Source: Tritrichomonas musculus | Taxonomy: Eukaryota > Parabasalia > Tritrichomonadida > Tritrichomonadidae | Length of the DNA: 64,000 nucleotides | Direction of reading: 5' to 3' | Assembly (NCBI GenBank): GCA_039105265.1 | Contig: JAPFFF010000037.1 | Span: 744,001-808,000, forward strand | Shown here: positions 54,201-61,893 of the stretch, in pieces | Position numbering within the stretch: the stretch's first letter is position 1 | How the letters are laid out: the number at the start of each line of letters is the position of its first letter | Notes under the pieces: generated by a model | What the model was told of the DNA's origin: nothing | What the model saw: the letters and a program-made list of their open reading frames with translations, nothing else | The model's database searches: none | Made by a program: the position numbers and the translations under genes

Positions 54201-56249
54201 GGGTTGTTTTTGTCCATCAAAAAGACTTTCAAAGTTCCAAATATGAAAGTTTGTTCTAAGAAGAAGAATGAAAATAGCAAGACTTTTGTCTTCTTCTACT
54301 TTTAGTCCTTCACAAAATTCATTCATGAAAAGATTGAATTCTTCCAATATTCGAGGAACGAAATTGCTTTCTTCAAAATTAAAACCTTTATAAAATACTT
54401 TGGCTGCGGCCAAAAGAAGCTCTGATGTTAATTTGATTTCCTTACCAAAGATTTTTGGACAGAATTTTTGAACTGATTCAGGAAGCTCAATTTTGATATC
54501 TGAAAATTTAATTATGTCATAAAAATTGTGTCGAATATCTTCACCCTTTTCTTCAATTTTATCATCTCCACTTTTTTTTTCGTCCTTGACCGAAATTTTA
54601 TGATATGTATCAACATATATTGGGAAGTCATACTCGGAAATAAAACCACCATCTGGATATTGTTTTGGTGTAAGAGTAGGAACTTCAAAAAATATGTTAG
54701 GAGGTGTATTCACGGTATTTCCATCAGAGTTTATATGATATTTGAGAATTGAAAAGGTCCACATATCATCAAAAAACTGGTAATTATTATCAAAAAGATC
54801 AGGAGAAAGGTCATAATGAACAAAATTACATTCATTACCAAGCATGGGCAAATAATTGCCGCCAATGTCAATGAAAAATGAAGATAATTTAGCATTTTCT
54901 TCTTTTTCTGTCCTTTCAAAATCTTTAAATATTTGATAAGTTTTTCCAGCTCCTGCTCTTTCACTATAATATAAATGATAATGAAAATCTTTTTGATGAT
55001 CTGAAGGTTTTGTAAGTTTATATAAATAAGGAAGTAAATCATCACCAATATTAAACTCAATTTCATCAAATTTATTAGAATGCTTGAAACATATCTTTTT
55101 ATAACTTATACTTGAAATAACAATAACTTTGGGCAAATTCTTACTTTCAATTGAATTAAAGCGAGTGTTAGCAAATTCAACAAGCAATGAATGATCTTCT
55201 TCATTTAACATTTCTGGATGAATAATAAAGTAAGTCAACTCTTGCTTGGTGTTTTCTGAATCTTGATTAGATGTTTTTGGAATACTGTGAATCTTATCAG
55301 CAAATTTTCCATTGCTTTGACAGAAAATTAAAGCTTTTTCGTTAAGATAAAAAACATGCTTTGTTTTTCTCGAAATAATTTTATCAATTGATAATATACA
55401 ATGATAGCAGTGAGCTGGGCGAGCAACCTTGATAAATAAAAGATTGTTTTTTTCAAAAGCATTTTTAATTGCGTCTGGAAAAATATTAGATTTTGAATTC
55501 TTTAAAGAAATAATTGCTTCAATATACTTATCATCTTCTGATTGAAGTCCTCTATTTATTTTTTCATAGTCGGGAGATTCGTGTGGATCTGAAAAAAAAA
55601 TACAAAACTCATGCCCAAGCTTGCATTTGTCAAATAAAACATCAGATGGCTGCTTATCAATAAACCTGTTAAACATCGGTTCAAAAGCATCAGCGCTTAG
55701 AACTATACCTATTAAACACTTAAGATAAGGAAGTAATTTATCATATGGTTTTTGATTTGTCAAAATTATTTCACCAATGACTCTAAATGCAGAATGTAAA
55801 ATGCTTTTTGATATATATTGAGTTTTCCAATTCTTTTCGCATATTCGAGAAAAACCAATCGAAAATTTTTTTTTAAAACTTTTATATTGCTTTCTTTCAA
55901 TTTTTTCGAACCGGCTGATGCCTTGTAGATTTAAGTAATAAACAATTTTTTGATATTTTTTCATATTTTTATGAATTTTTTTAAATTCTGTAAAATCTTC
56001 ATCTTTATCTTTTTTTTTTTTTTTTCCCTCTTCACTTCCCTCTTCATTTTCCTGTTTATAATAAGAGACATTAATTTGTGTTTGAATCGCTTCAAGTTCG
56101 TTTTTATTAATTGCTCGATAGTATATTTTTTTGTCCTTAGCTTCTATTTTAAGTTCGACATAAAACTCGTCAGGATTTAATGTCCATAAACCTTGAATTA
56201 TAGATTTAACCTTTAGTTTTAGATTCTGATCAAATAGTGTATTGTCCAT
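48207..56249 (-). CDS. RNF213/mysterin-like giant AAA+ ATPase without a recognisable RING
   Basis: 2680 residues. Three P-loops are visible: SERAGAGKTYQ (about 430), GFTGVGKTLSV (about 910) and GMPGTSKTLAI (about 1486). Walker B motifs IFFFDELNTSP (about 980) and VCVIDELGLAN (about 1553) follow the last two. The stretch ASNYALDFANMNRGILICTD (about 1600) is the RNF213-family SNWxLDxAKMNRGxxV signature, and the paired, dynein-like AAA layout agrees. A SKKD/SKED low-complexity linker (about 1365-1440) and a Glu run (about 2240) are insertions. The C-terminal 1000 residues show no RING or RZ cysteine cluster, so E3 activity of the human type is doubtful. Human RNF213 is about 5200 residues. In animals the family works on lipid droplets and intracellular pathogens; the role here is unknown. 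Confidence 0.82.
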   Translation of the reverse strand: MDNTLFDQNLKLKVKSIIQGLWTLNPDEFYVELKIEAKDKKIYYRAINKNELEAIQTQINVSYYKQENEEGSEEGKKKKKDKDEDFTEFKKIHKNMKKYQKIVYYLNLQGISRFEKIERKQYKSFKKKFSIGFSRICEKNWKTQYISKSILHSAFRVIGEIILTNQKPYDKLLPYLKCLIGIVLSADAFEPMFNRFIDKQPSDVLFDKCKLGHEFCIFFSDPHESPDYEKINRGLQSEDDKYIEAIISLKNSKSNIFPDAIKNAFEKNNLLFIKVARPAHCYHCILSIDKIISRKTKHVFYLNEKALIFCQSNGKFADKIHSIPKTSNQDSENTKQELTYFIIHPEMLNEEDHSLLVEFANTRFNSIESKNLPKVIVISSISYKKICFKHSNKFDEIEFNIGDDLLPYLYKLTKPSDHQKDFHYHLYYSERAGAGKTYQIFKDFERTEKEENAKLSSFFIDIGGNYLPMLGNECNFVHYDLSPDLFDNNYQFFDDMWTFSILKYHINSDGNTVNTPPNIFFEVPTLTPKQYPDGGFISEYDFPIYVDTYHKISVKDEKKSGDDKIEEKGEDIRHNFYDIIKFSDIKIELPESVQKFCPKIFGKEIKLTSELLLAAAKVFYKGFNFEESNFVPRILEEFNLFMNEFCEGLKVEEDKSLAIFILLLRTNFHIWNFESLFDGQKQPKSFIIMANQSLFSNKPNRDKWNLLCFSSIDEKIEWNTSNFVDSIKSKIGTIDDSTILGNKFFEELKNDENIVVYSNQLNYVNDQAYFFSIIRSFFYNNDNLPNDDLQNKYNYRKITDGVILNDFKQSANYEKLQDYLIEISQGKDAYEANLNASKIQNWTITFDIISKIFKSNADTQPLDLINELTNIDVIKSICSMTLTMTIVKRFVIMIIRIILKQPIIFEGFTGVGKTLSVQLLSTLIKIVPISRDLNDKDGFMWSYHQIDCHGALQLDEVLRTIDLETNASKQYKLKQIFFFDELNTSPISSYIINEMSNYNLKNAYYKDKSIIFMAAINPYLKVNNLARSLSRVGIKQIIPNRISKLRLCRIPPSDIHDIYEYIDLNKLAYNVRELSYSSKMIVLRSNPELFNFTDDDRKEKSAHSEQFYPPDESKTVYHIIVLYLNSLLDQTYVSDDDEENKEKNLLKLKTENKENFIVIHNTIKKFKDKISLIIHSLLSIAFKEVRKLMQLKSILSYRDVKRCMQFFIHFLRKLVNVYLYKGDLTNTEDHSIVTEEILLKKIIPQSIVLSMLISIVFRFSSKSKIDTVDGYLGISTQIEEEILSRCKDFGLKIKFSSDRSYYSLDIRSALLEKLTNGDAWWTPPTDAVTTQKPPHVERQDDWMAILRNYSWLKCAKYIYKIKKNEADEEDSKKDSKEDSKKDSKEDSKEDSKEDSKEDSKKDSKEDSKEDSKEDSKKGVKKKSKKKSKKKSKKDSKEDDDIKDDGGLADSSIFKLNSLMTHLFAISSCYSCSKNDKGSIIPCLIIGMPGTSKTLAIQMFVDYKSKEGNKKNNFFSTTYLSTRISEAEGLNSHYRDCAVFMLTHENSAAVCVIDELGLANLNETRPLKLLHYYFDKGIMMDSGSGSTLVPVMSIAASNYALDFANMNRGILICTDLPTDEDISKAFCLSEKERNGQVITTKKVKDFELNYFNPSHNFFDFLEESNIFNGKYIKFLEELWTLTPNKERPEMLTLRPLYLLFNTIFHESFDDFTVDNLCLYMISAISCNPSDSFQKLKLLINNLRRKNEDEKAYKSIGEKINEQQHGNFNAFKQIFLGPEEDHYGFYKKFCEIVKKKAKEPHPENCFIDIKSIINKKNGRHEFIKIIQDLDEKEYKSSYESLLKIADNNCFNELTNAVNDPKFDNYKLFRQKFMEKEEDVSKRAFCFRTRNYECLDFIKPLLEKTTEQYRPNKDLDIRFITIYPSDFKLNRQITMDEAIQTIVEKIQKFDENVIYYMLIIGNVTLTDALLDLLNAPNEKKANLTTRKPLISQSGFSVQLRGYPQNIVFCFIMNESDFHNRNSADSFPIPLLDRLNQFYLDYDQLDEFKIIENLKEKRNEIVSYSTPYTLIIRDYLKHFLTNVSEIPKYDSKEERKVLPVIFATTDLAGTRDCYLYKNYEKKIEHVNLNEEEEESTELFSLNQDFVILSIRANQEERFGRSRENMKKLTKSAENKNIELKYYWSNEYDKLYNLAQNKECDIFFPFPPNYNSLDNDGSINKLISKVRNDQTFEFEEVEAGIRYIKKEEEEEEEEEEEEEEVEVEIILEKQFKGIFLTLTPMMEEINFEPLVELGIKEYSETEKLTKDGEKKKICLKKTIVLFDSEITSLADLKSKIDSPENKYTESIIFRLNQFQIEHDREIRDCLLKASKSHHINIIIIYHLKANEIPEGLYSSKEWPLFWIESVSHSSISNYTSKKIVDSILFTKAYNENRKEIFIVFMEEKYEELKASYKIVIKNDEKKAHLFDLIYRYSEKNFKNIHELFRGLIEDIKNDNNDKYLDVDIKRKFFDIISKQMPLLGSLIRMFILNAELINKMNNLNEIDEFVIKLAKGNDSFDFNFLQYLFDKSEIEIKSYNQYARDVIYFPELILPEIYKIYNTFISKNTKNNKIQIVNLDTDGYDKIDMEVITIFNSFQISQSLKKNIDKFCNNYLMDYLTGETSDFTNLKDEFVGVLNKLLGISNETD
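51940..52146 (-). repeat. 12-bp minisatellite coding SKKD/SKED
   Basis: Within the giant AAA+ gene, GATAGTAAAGAA/GATAGTAAAAAA units (minus strand) repeat about 13 times, then change to Lys-rich SKKK units. The 12-bp period keeps all frames open, so mirror frames on both strands here are artefacts. Copy number is likely to vary between isolates. Confidence 0.9.
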
Positions 56250-56428
56250 ATATTTTCAAATATTTGAAAAATTATAGTAAATGATAAAATATAGTAAATG
56301 ATAAAAATGTCATATTATAACTAAATTTTAAAACCAGCTAATATTAAAATATTTTATATATCACATTAAACTATATATATGCTTAACATTTAGTTTATTA
56401 TATTCTCATTCGAATAGAAGATTGTAAT
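56250..56428. promoter_or_regulatory. upstream region of the giant AAA+ gene
   Basis: A short AT-rich leader. TTTTTCAAATATTTGAAAAT (a perfect palindromic core around ATG minus 10-25) directly precedes the start codon on the minus strand. No TCAAAAAGT element. Confidence 0.3.
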
Positions 56429-56760
56429 AGGACAATCGTTTTTTTCAACGCCACTTTTTGAATGGTTTTTCTATTCATGGAAAGTAAAAAACCGCCATCT
56501 TAAGGTGAAATTTAACTTACTCTGTTAAGAAAATTAACCAAAAAAATCGTAAATTAAAATTTTCTCTTAAAATTATAACAGTTTGCTTTTTTTGATATAA
56601 TTTTTTTTTATTTTTACATAATTTTTCAGGAATATACGCACCAGTGATCACCATAGGGCTGCGTGAAGCCGAATCAGGCTCCTTGAATTGCTGGATGAAT
56701 CGGGAAGCCATTTGAACTAAATATTTATGCATTATTTAGCAAAAATTGAATAAAAAATGT
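56429..56760. mobile_element. second copy of the 19604-19828 element family with an unrelated internal insert
   Basis: The left end AGGACAATCGTTTTTTTCAA followed by CGCCACTTTTTGAA matches the left end at 19604. The right part ATGCATTATTTAG-(C)-AAAATTGAATAAAAAA (56727-56757) matches 19745-19775. The terminal CGATTCCC is missing. The interior (about 56600-56715) is less AT-rich and differs from the other copy. Confidence 0.6.
56600..56715 (-). pseudogene. possible captured gene fragment inside the repeat element
   Basis: The minus-strand frame encodes MASRFIQQFKEPDSASRSPM followed by VITGAYIPEKL. This is coding-like and markedly richer in G+C than its surroundings, then it degrades. It has no complete gene context. 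I do not recognise the parent. Confidence 0.3.
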
Positions 56761-57994
56761 AAACCTCGTTCAATAATCTATACAGTCTGACCGATTCTAT
56801 GAGATTATTCAAATTAATTGAGATATTTTTTTGAAGTCAATAATTTATATATAACTCATAAAAAAAACAATATATAAACAATTAAACATTTGAATATAAA
56901 TAATAACATTATTTTATAATATATAATAATAATAAAAAGTGCTATTAAAGCAGTATATGAAAAATCAAATTTAAATCATTCTGAAAAAATTAATAGTAAT
57001 TAAATAAATTAAATAGATAAATCATTTGATGTTTATTAATAGCAAATCAGTTATTTGTTCAGCAAAAAATAAAGTATTTTTTAAAAATGAAATATTCGTA
57101 AATAGAACTCAATTTCAACTCCAAAATTTTAGATTGGAAAAAAAAATAGTATTATATATTAACAATTATTTATCAAAAATATTATTTATCAGGTATTTGG
57201 CGAGAAAACGAACCTCGCCAAAAAAATTCGAACGATAGATTCAATTCTTTCAAATTATTTGAAGGAAAAACTCACAATTTACTCGTTAGACGATTAGAAT
57301 TTCAATAAATTATTTTCATGCTAATTATTGAAAATTGAATATCATTGAAAGTATGTATTATTTATTATATATATTTCTTGATCAATTATATATATACATT
57401 TAATATAATTTTTAAATAAATTATATATATAAAAATAAATAACAAATTAATAAATAAATCTAATGTAATCCTTTGTTATTATATTAAAATACATAAAAAT
57501 AACATTATAAGGTCAATTTATAACCATATTTCTCTTTTTATATTAATCTATTTTTATTTTGATAAAATTTGAATAAATATCTTATTAAAATAAAAATATA
57601 ATTTTAATAATATATATATAATTACATGAATCTGCATTTATATTCAAAATATTAATATTTTTATTGAATATTAGAATCTATAAAAAAAAATTAATCGTTT
57701 TTTATCTGAAAAATTTATTTAATAATTTCAATTAATTCAAAAAATTTGGGACCTATATCTCAATTTTCATTGAATTTTGAGAAATATTCTCAAATCATAT
57801 TACAACTCTGATCTATATCTCTTTCACAAAAAATTCAATAGATTTTTTTTGAAAAATTCAATGTTATTTCTCAAATTACAACGATATGGAGATAAAGATT
57901 AATTTTGGACTTAAATCAATGTTTTCAATTTTTCTGAATATAAAAAAAATAAAGTTTTGAAAAAGTTTTTATTTTTATTCAAATTTTCTTTTTA
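56761..57994. other. long AT-rich gene-free region
   Basis: More than 1.2 kb of extreme A+T content with simple TA and ATA tracts. The only frame of note (57026-57238) has low-complexity AT-driven composition and no domain. Decayed repeats are possible. Confidence 0.5.
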
Positions 57995-58011
57995 AATTTC
58001 GCAGACATATC

Positions 58012-58502
58012 TTATGCCTGTATTATTCCCCCACCTTCGTTGTTGACGCAAACTGTGCTTTCATCAGTAAAGATAATCGGTGGGAGAACTGAAGGAGGGA
58101 CTGAAGTAATTTGGGAACAAATTTGATATCTTTTTTGTTTATGTTGAAATGTGAGGGGGCAAATTGGCGTCCTTTTGAAATACTGTATTTTGTTTTCGTT
58201 AAGAATTGACTTAACAGAGGACTTTGCAACATCAAATTCTGTTGCAACATCCTGTAAGTTTTGTAAAGGGTTATTTTTCATCGTTTGAACAATATTATAT
58301 TTCACTTCTTCTGTAATTTTAACGGACCTTCCTCTTTTGGGCGAAATAGTTTGAAACTTTGTATAAGAATTATAAAAAGCTTTAACCGTCTCTGGTTTTC
58401 GATTAACAATTTCTGAAATATACTTTCATTGGTGCCCATGTTGGTTGACAAGTTTGAGAATATGAATTTTTTCCTTTTCGGAAAGCGCAGTCTTAGTCAT
58501 TT
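58012..58502 (-). pseudogene. truncated Tc1/mariner-type transposase
   Basis: From the ATG at 58502 the frame encodes an N-terminal helix-turn-helix (LSEKEKIHILKLVNQHGHQ), then an in-frame TGA (58426-58424), then a second recognition helix region (DVATEFDVAKSSVKSILNEN) joined by a basic hinge SPKRGRSVK. The catalytic domain begins with PPIIFTDESTV (first Asp) but ends at a stop at 58012, so the second Asp and the Glu are missing. It is a different lineage from the transposase at 6436: HTH and hinge sequences do not match beyond the family pattern. A short inverted-repeat element sits immediately upstream of its start. Confidence 0.8.
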
Positions 58503-58508
58503 AAATAA

Positions 58509-58704
58509 TACAGTAGGTAAAAATATCTTGGACCATTCAAATTGTCTTGGACTGATTGAAAATTTTGAATTAGCTCATTGAAAATAATATAAAAAACAAA
58601 TAAAAAATTTCAAAGAATTTATTTTAAATTTCATTAACCTCATACAAAATTTTCATTTGGTCCAAGACAATTTGAATCGGTCCAAGACATTTCAACTTAC
58701 TGTA
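58509..58704. mobile_element. 196-bp inverted-repeat element, TA-flanked, Tc1/mariner style
   Basis: The left end (TACAGTAGGTAAAAATATCT, then TGGACC-ATTCAAATTGTC) and the reverse complement of the right end (TACAGTAAGTTGAAATGTCT, then TGGACCGATTCAAATTGTC) match over about 45 bp with few differences. Ends begin with TA then CAGT, typical of Tc1/mariner. There is no coding capacity. It is either the terminal region of the adjacent transposase element or a MITE that used it. Confidence 0.75.
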
Positions 58705-58867
58705 AATACTTTTTGAGAGATTTCATTCAATTAACTATATTCAAATTTTTTTGTAAAAAAATATTCAAAATATTTAATAAAGCATATAGATTTTTTTTCT
58801 CGTTATCTAAAAATTGAGAAAATTTGAAAATAAACTTTTCAAAATTGAATGGAGATAAAGATTAAAA

Positions 58868-58939
58868 AACAAAGTTTATAAAAAAGTATTCAAAAAGTTT
58901 AAAAGTTTTCAAAAAGTGGCGTAGAAAAATACGATTCCC
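58868..58939. repeat. solitary right end of the 19604-19828 element family
   Basis: TTTATAAAAAAGTATTCAAA...AAAAGTTTTCAAAAAGTGGC followed by GTAGAAAAATACGATTCCCC matches the right end at 19775-19828, ending in the same CGATTCCC. Confidence 0.6.
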
Positions 58940-59296
58940 CATTGTTATCAAATTGAATAAAAACACTGAAAACTGAATTAATTATAATATGCTAAATATG
59001 TTAACACATCTCTATTATCCTTTGATTTTTCATATCACCATAATATTAACGTCACTTTTAATGTGCATTCTTAACATCATATGATCATAGACTAAATATT
59101 AATTGGCTTGCTCAATTGTGAGAGGATTAATACCAACTAATTTATATATTTCATTTTGAGTAGATGATGAAATTTTAAATTATTTTTCATTATTAATATT
59201 ATAATCGAAATAATCAGTAAAATAAAATAATGTTCACATGTAATGAGAGAGAAAACAAATAATTTACTATAAACACACTGATGGATTCAATATATT
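58940..59296. other. intergenic region
   Basis: AT-rich 3' flank of the UBL-UBA gene; no feature recognised. Confidence 0.4.
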
Positions 59297-60199
59297 TTAT
59301 TTCATTGTACTTAAACAATTTTCTGTTACTGCTTCATCTTTATCGCAAGCCATAAATACTTGAATAACGCTCGACCAATCTCTTCCATTGCATAATCTCG
59401 CAATTGCTTGTTTCTCTTCTTCAGTAAATTCTTTCATTGCTTCTGCAAGCTTTCTTTCTTCAATACTTCTTCTCACAGGAACAACAGCTGGCTCTTCAAG
59501 CTCTTCATAGGCCATATAACCATTTCGATCGTAATTATCGCTACTCCCATAATCAATTGAACCATTTGAATTTCCGTTTCCACCATATCCACCTCCTTTA
59601 TTAATAACAACAGTTCCAGGAATATAACCTGGGTCTCCAATACCAATACCAATTACATTACATGAATGCTCTCTTCCATCTGGCCCGATGGCTCTTCCAG
59701 TAGTTAAAAGATATATTGCTCTATGCAAATCGTATTTTGTGTATTCTAGAGCTAAACGAGCACAATCTGCTGTGTAATGAAGGTTTTCGATATAACTAAT
59801 GAGTGAATCAATATTCCAAGGAATGATATTTCCGTTAGAATCTTTCTTAACTTGTTTAATTTTCTTTTGTTCTCGATTTATATGAACACCTTTGTCATTG
59901 GATAAATTTTGCTCATTCTCCGCTTTTTTATTCTTAACCAAATTATTCGAAAGATTTAGATCACCTGCAAGAAGACTGTTTGCTGCCACTATAAAAGAAT
60001 TTTTCCGTGTCTGATCATATTTAATTTCTTTGATTTTCATATTATTATTTAAAATAAGTGAATTATATATAAAAACAAGATTATCAATTGGTATTGAAAA
60101 AACCGGAGATGCTTGTGATTTTAAATCAAGAACTGTAGCATTTTCATCAATTTGAAACAAATGATGTTTTCCTGTTAACAAGCGGATATTGATATTCAT
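59297..60199 (-). CDS. UBL-UBA ubiquitin shuttle protein, RAD23-like
   Basis: 300 residues. Residues 1-72 are a ubiquitin-like domain (MNINIRLLTGKHHLFQIDEN, VFIYNSLILNNNMKIKEI). Residues about 129-169 form a UBA domain (IDSLISYIENLHYTADCARL followed by ALEYTKYDLHRAIYLL). A Gly/Asn-rich linker covers about 180-225. Residues about 253-299 form a second UBA-like helical bundle (EEEKQAIARLCNGRDWSSVI followed by QVFMACDKDEAVTENCL). UBL-UBA-UBA order is that of RAD23-type receptors that deliver ubiquitinated proteins to the proteasome, but the XPC-binding domain between the UBAs is replaced by the Gly/Asn linker. Ddi1 or ubiquilin are less likely because neither protease nor STI1 motifs are seen. 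Confidence 0.8.
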   Translation of the reverse strand: MNINIRLLTGKHHLFQIDENATVLDLKSQASPVFSIPIDNLVFIYNSLILNNNMKIKEIKYDQTRKNSFIVAANSLLAGDLNLSNNLVKNKKAENEQNLSNDKGVHINREQKKIKQVKKDSNGNIIPWNIDSLISYIENLHYTADCARLALEYTKYDLHRAIYLLTTGRAIGPDGREHSCNVIGIGIGDPGYIPGTVVINKGGGYGGNGNSNGSIDYGSSDNYDRNGYMAYEELEEPAVVPVRRSIEERKLAEAMKEFTEEEKQAIARLCNGRDWSSVIQVFMACDKDEAVTENCLSTMK

Positions 60200-60327
60200 G
60201 TTATAAAATTTAAATTAAACTTTTTAAAAAAGTGAGACTTTTTATAAATTGAAAATTTCAAATACAAACTAATATGGATATATATGCATTTCCTTACTTG
60301 GATATAAAAAATAAACCAAATAAAAAA

Positions 60328-61362
60328 TTATAATTCAACATTTTTATTAACAAGATCATATTTACGTGTCCATTCAACAGAAGATTCGTATACCTTTTCT
60401 AGAATATCACCCATTGATACAACATTGTTCACCTTTATAAATCCATCAACTTTTGGATTGTAAATCCAAATTTCATTTTCTTTAATAAAATCGAAAGGTA
60501 TGCCTGATACTCCTTTAAACCATTTAAATTGCATTGTACTATATACTCTGTGCATTTCTTCGAATGAAGGATCATCACCTTTTTTAGTATTTAGGATACA
60601 AATCTTCAATCGACCAATGCATTCATAAGAAAAGTCATTACTTGGTAAAATTACATCAGGCACATCATCATTCTCAATTTTAAGCGTTTTTGATAAAAAC
60701 TTTTCTAAAGTTCTTTCGATTTTTGCAAATTGAAGCTTTTTGTTATAAGTATAGTTAAAAGTACTATTAACAAATACGATTTCTGGCAAATTTTTAATAC
60801 CAAATTTCGAGAAAACTTCGTTACTTCTGCATATTCCAACAAGCACATTTTTCTTTTTTCCAAAAATGTGTGATATACCTTTCCATAATGTAGGTACAAC
60901 TTTTTTTTTAGTAAAAAGAATTGCAGCTGGTTTTGACTTTGCATTATTAAATGGCGGAATCCATGATTCATTAATTTCAACAGTATTATCTTTAAGATAT
61001 TGGGAAGCGAATTCAATTAAGTCATCAGGCTCACCATCACCATCATATTCAGATTGCCCTTTTTGATGAAAAACAATGAATGATGGCTGAGAACGCAGCA
61101 TAAAATCACGAGTTAGTAACGGTTGTTGTTTTGTATCAACAACCCCGAAACGAAACATGCCGCCTGCAAGGACAGAAGTATTTAAAAACTTTGGATAAAG
61201 TTTCTTTGATTGGAAATTTGTATCTGTGTGAAACATAACAATCCATATTTCATCCTTTGGTCTTTTTTCAATGAAGCGCTTAAAAGAAGACTTAGTGATT
61301 GGTATTACTCTACCACTTGCACAAAACGATATTGGTAAAAGTAAGTATAATGTTAAAAGCAT
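60328..61362 (-). CDS. ER-type thioredoxin-fold protein lacking the CxxC site
   Basis: 344 residues. Residues 1-16 form a signal peptide (LLTLYLLLPISFCASG). A thioredoxin fold covers about 20-125: EIWIVMFHTDTNFQSKKLYP is the beta strand and active-site loop, with DTNF where WCxxC is expected, and QPSFIVF carries the cis-Pro region. A second, degenerate thioredoxin-like region (about 145-235, LPEIVFV with Pro) follows, as in PDI-family proteins with catalytic and non-catalytic repeats. No membrane helix or KDEL-type ending (the C-terminus is NKNVEL). Such redox-inactive PDI relatives act as client-binding or scaffolding factors in the secretory pathway; the partner is unknown. Confidence 0.7.
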   Translation of the reverse strand: MLLTLYLLLPISFCASGRVIPITKSSFKRFIEKRPKDEIWIVMFHTDTNFQSKKLYPKFLNTSVLAGGMFRFGVVDTKQQPLLTRDFMLRSQPSFIVFHQKGQSEYDGDGEPDDLIEFASQYLKDNTVEINESWIPPFNNAKSKPAAILFTKKKVVPTLWKGISHIFGKKKNVLVGICRSNEVFSKFGIKNLPEIVFVNSTFNYTYNKKLQFAKIERTLEKFLSKTLKIENDDVPDVILPSNDFSYECIGRLKICILNTKKGDDPSFEEMHRVYSTMQFKWFKGVSGIPFDFIKENEIWIYNPKVDGFIKVNNVVSMGDILEKVYESSVEWTRKYDLVNKNVEL

Positions 61363-61893
61363 TAATCTTTAAAAAATCTTTTATTTGGTTGATTCATTGA
61401 ATTGTGAAAATCATTATCATCTTCATATACACTTCAAATCAAATTATTTTTCCTGTAAAACAAAAAATTAATATTATTTCAATTTTAAAATTTATTATTT
61501 TTTTAGCAATTGGTTTGTGTATTTGCCTTATTCATTAAATAAAACACTATTTGCTTTAAAAATTATTAAATATTTCATATAAATATACTATCTCTAGTCA
61601 TTAGAATATGATAAAAACATAATAAAAATTATTTTTAAAATGATTTTCAAAAGATATTTAAGAATTTCTACACCCAAAAAATTGTTTAAATATATATTCA
61701 AAAAGTTAAAATTGAATTTGTCCAGAATATTTTTTGAATTACGATAATTAACTCCATAATTTTATTATCAAAATTAATCAAAATATTATTTAGAAATTAA
61801 AATTCGATTATTATAAATCTGTTTAATTTTTTCATAGATTTTTTTCTGTAAAATTGTTAAGTGATTTTTTCACCACACTTTTCTCTTTTCCTC
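61363..61893. other. divergent intergenic region
   Basis: AT-rich. A TTCAAAAAGTTAAAATTG word lies at about 61687-61704, some 200 bp upstream of the aminotransferase ATG; this is further than at other genes. A GTG-opened frame extension (61861-61893) is not used because ATG is at 61894. Confidence 0.4.

Noticed and set aside
57026-57238. 70-codon frame in the gene-free region
   Set aside because: AT-driven Asn/Lys/Phe composition, no domain, no promoter-like element, inside extreme AT sequence.
61861-61893. Upstream extension of the MalY-like gene
   Set aside because: It starts at GTG; the ATG at 61894 matches the normal N-terminus of the family.
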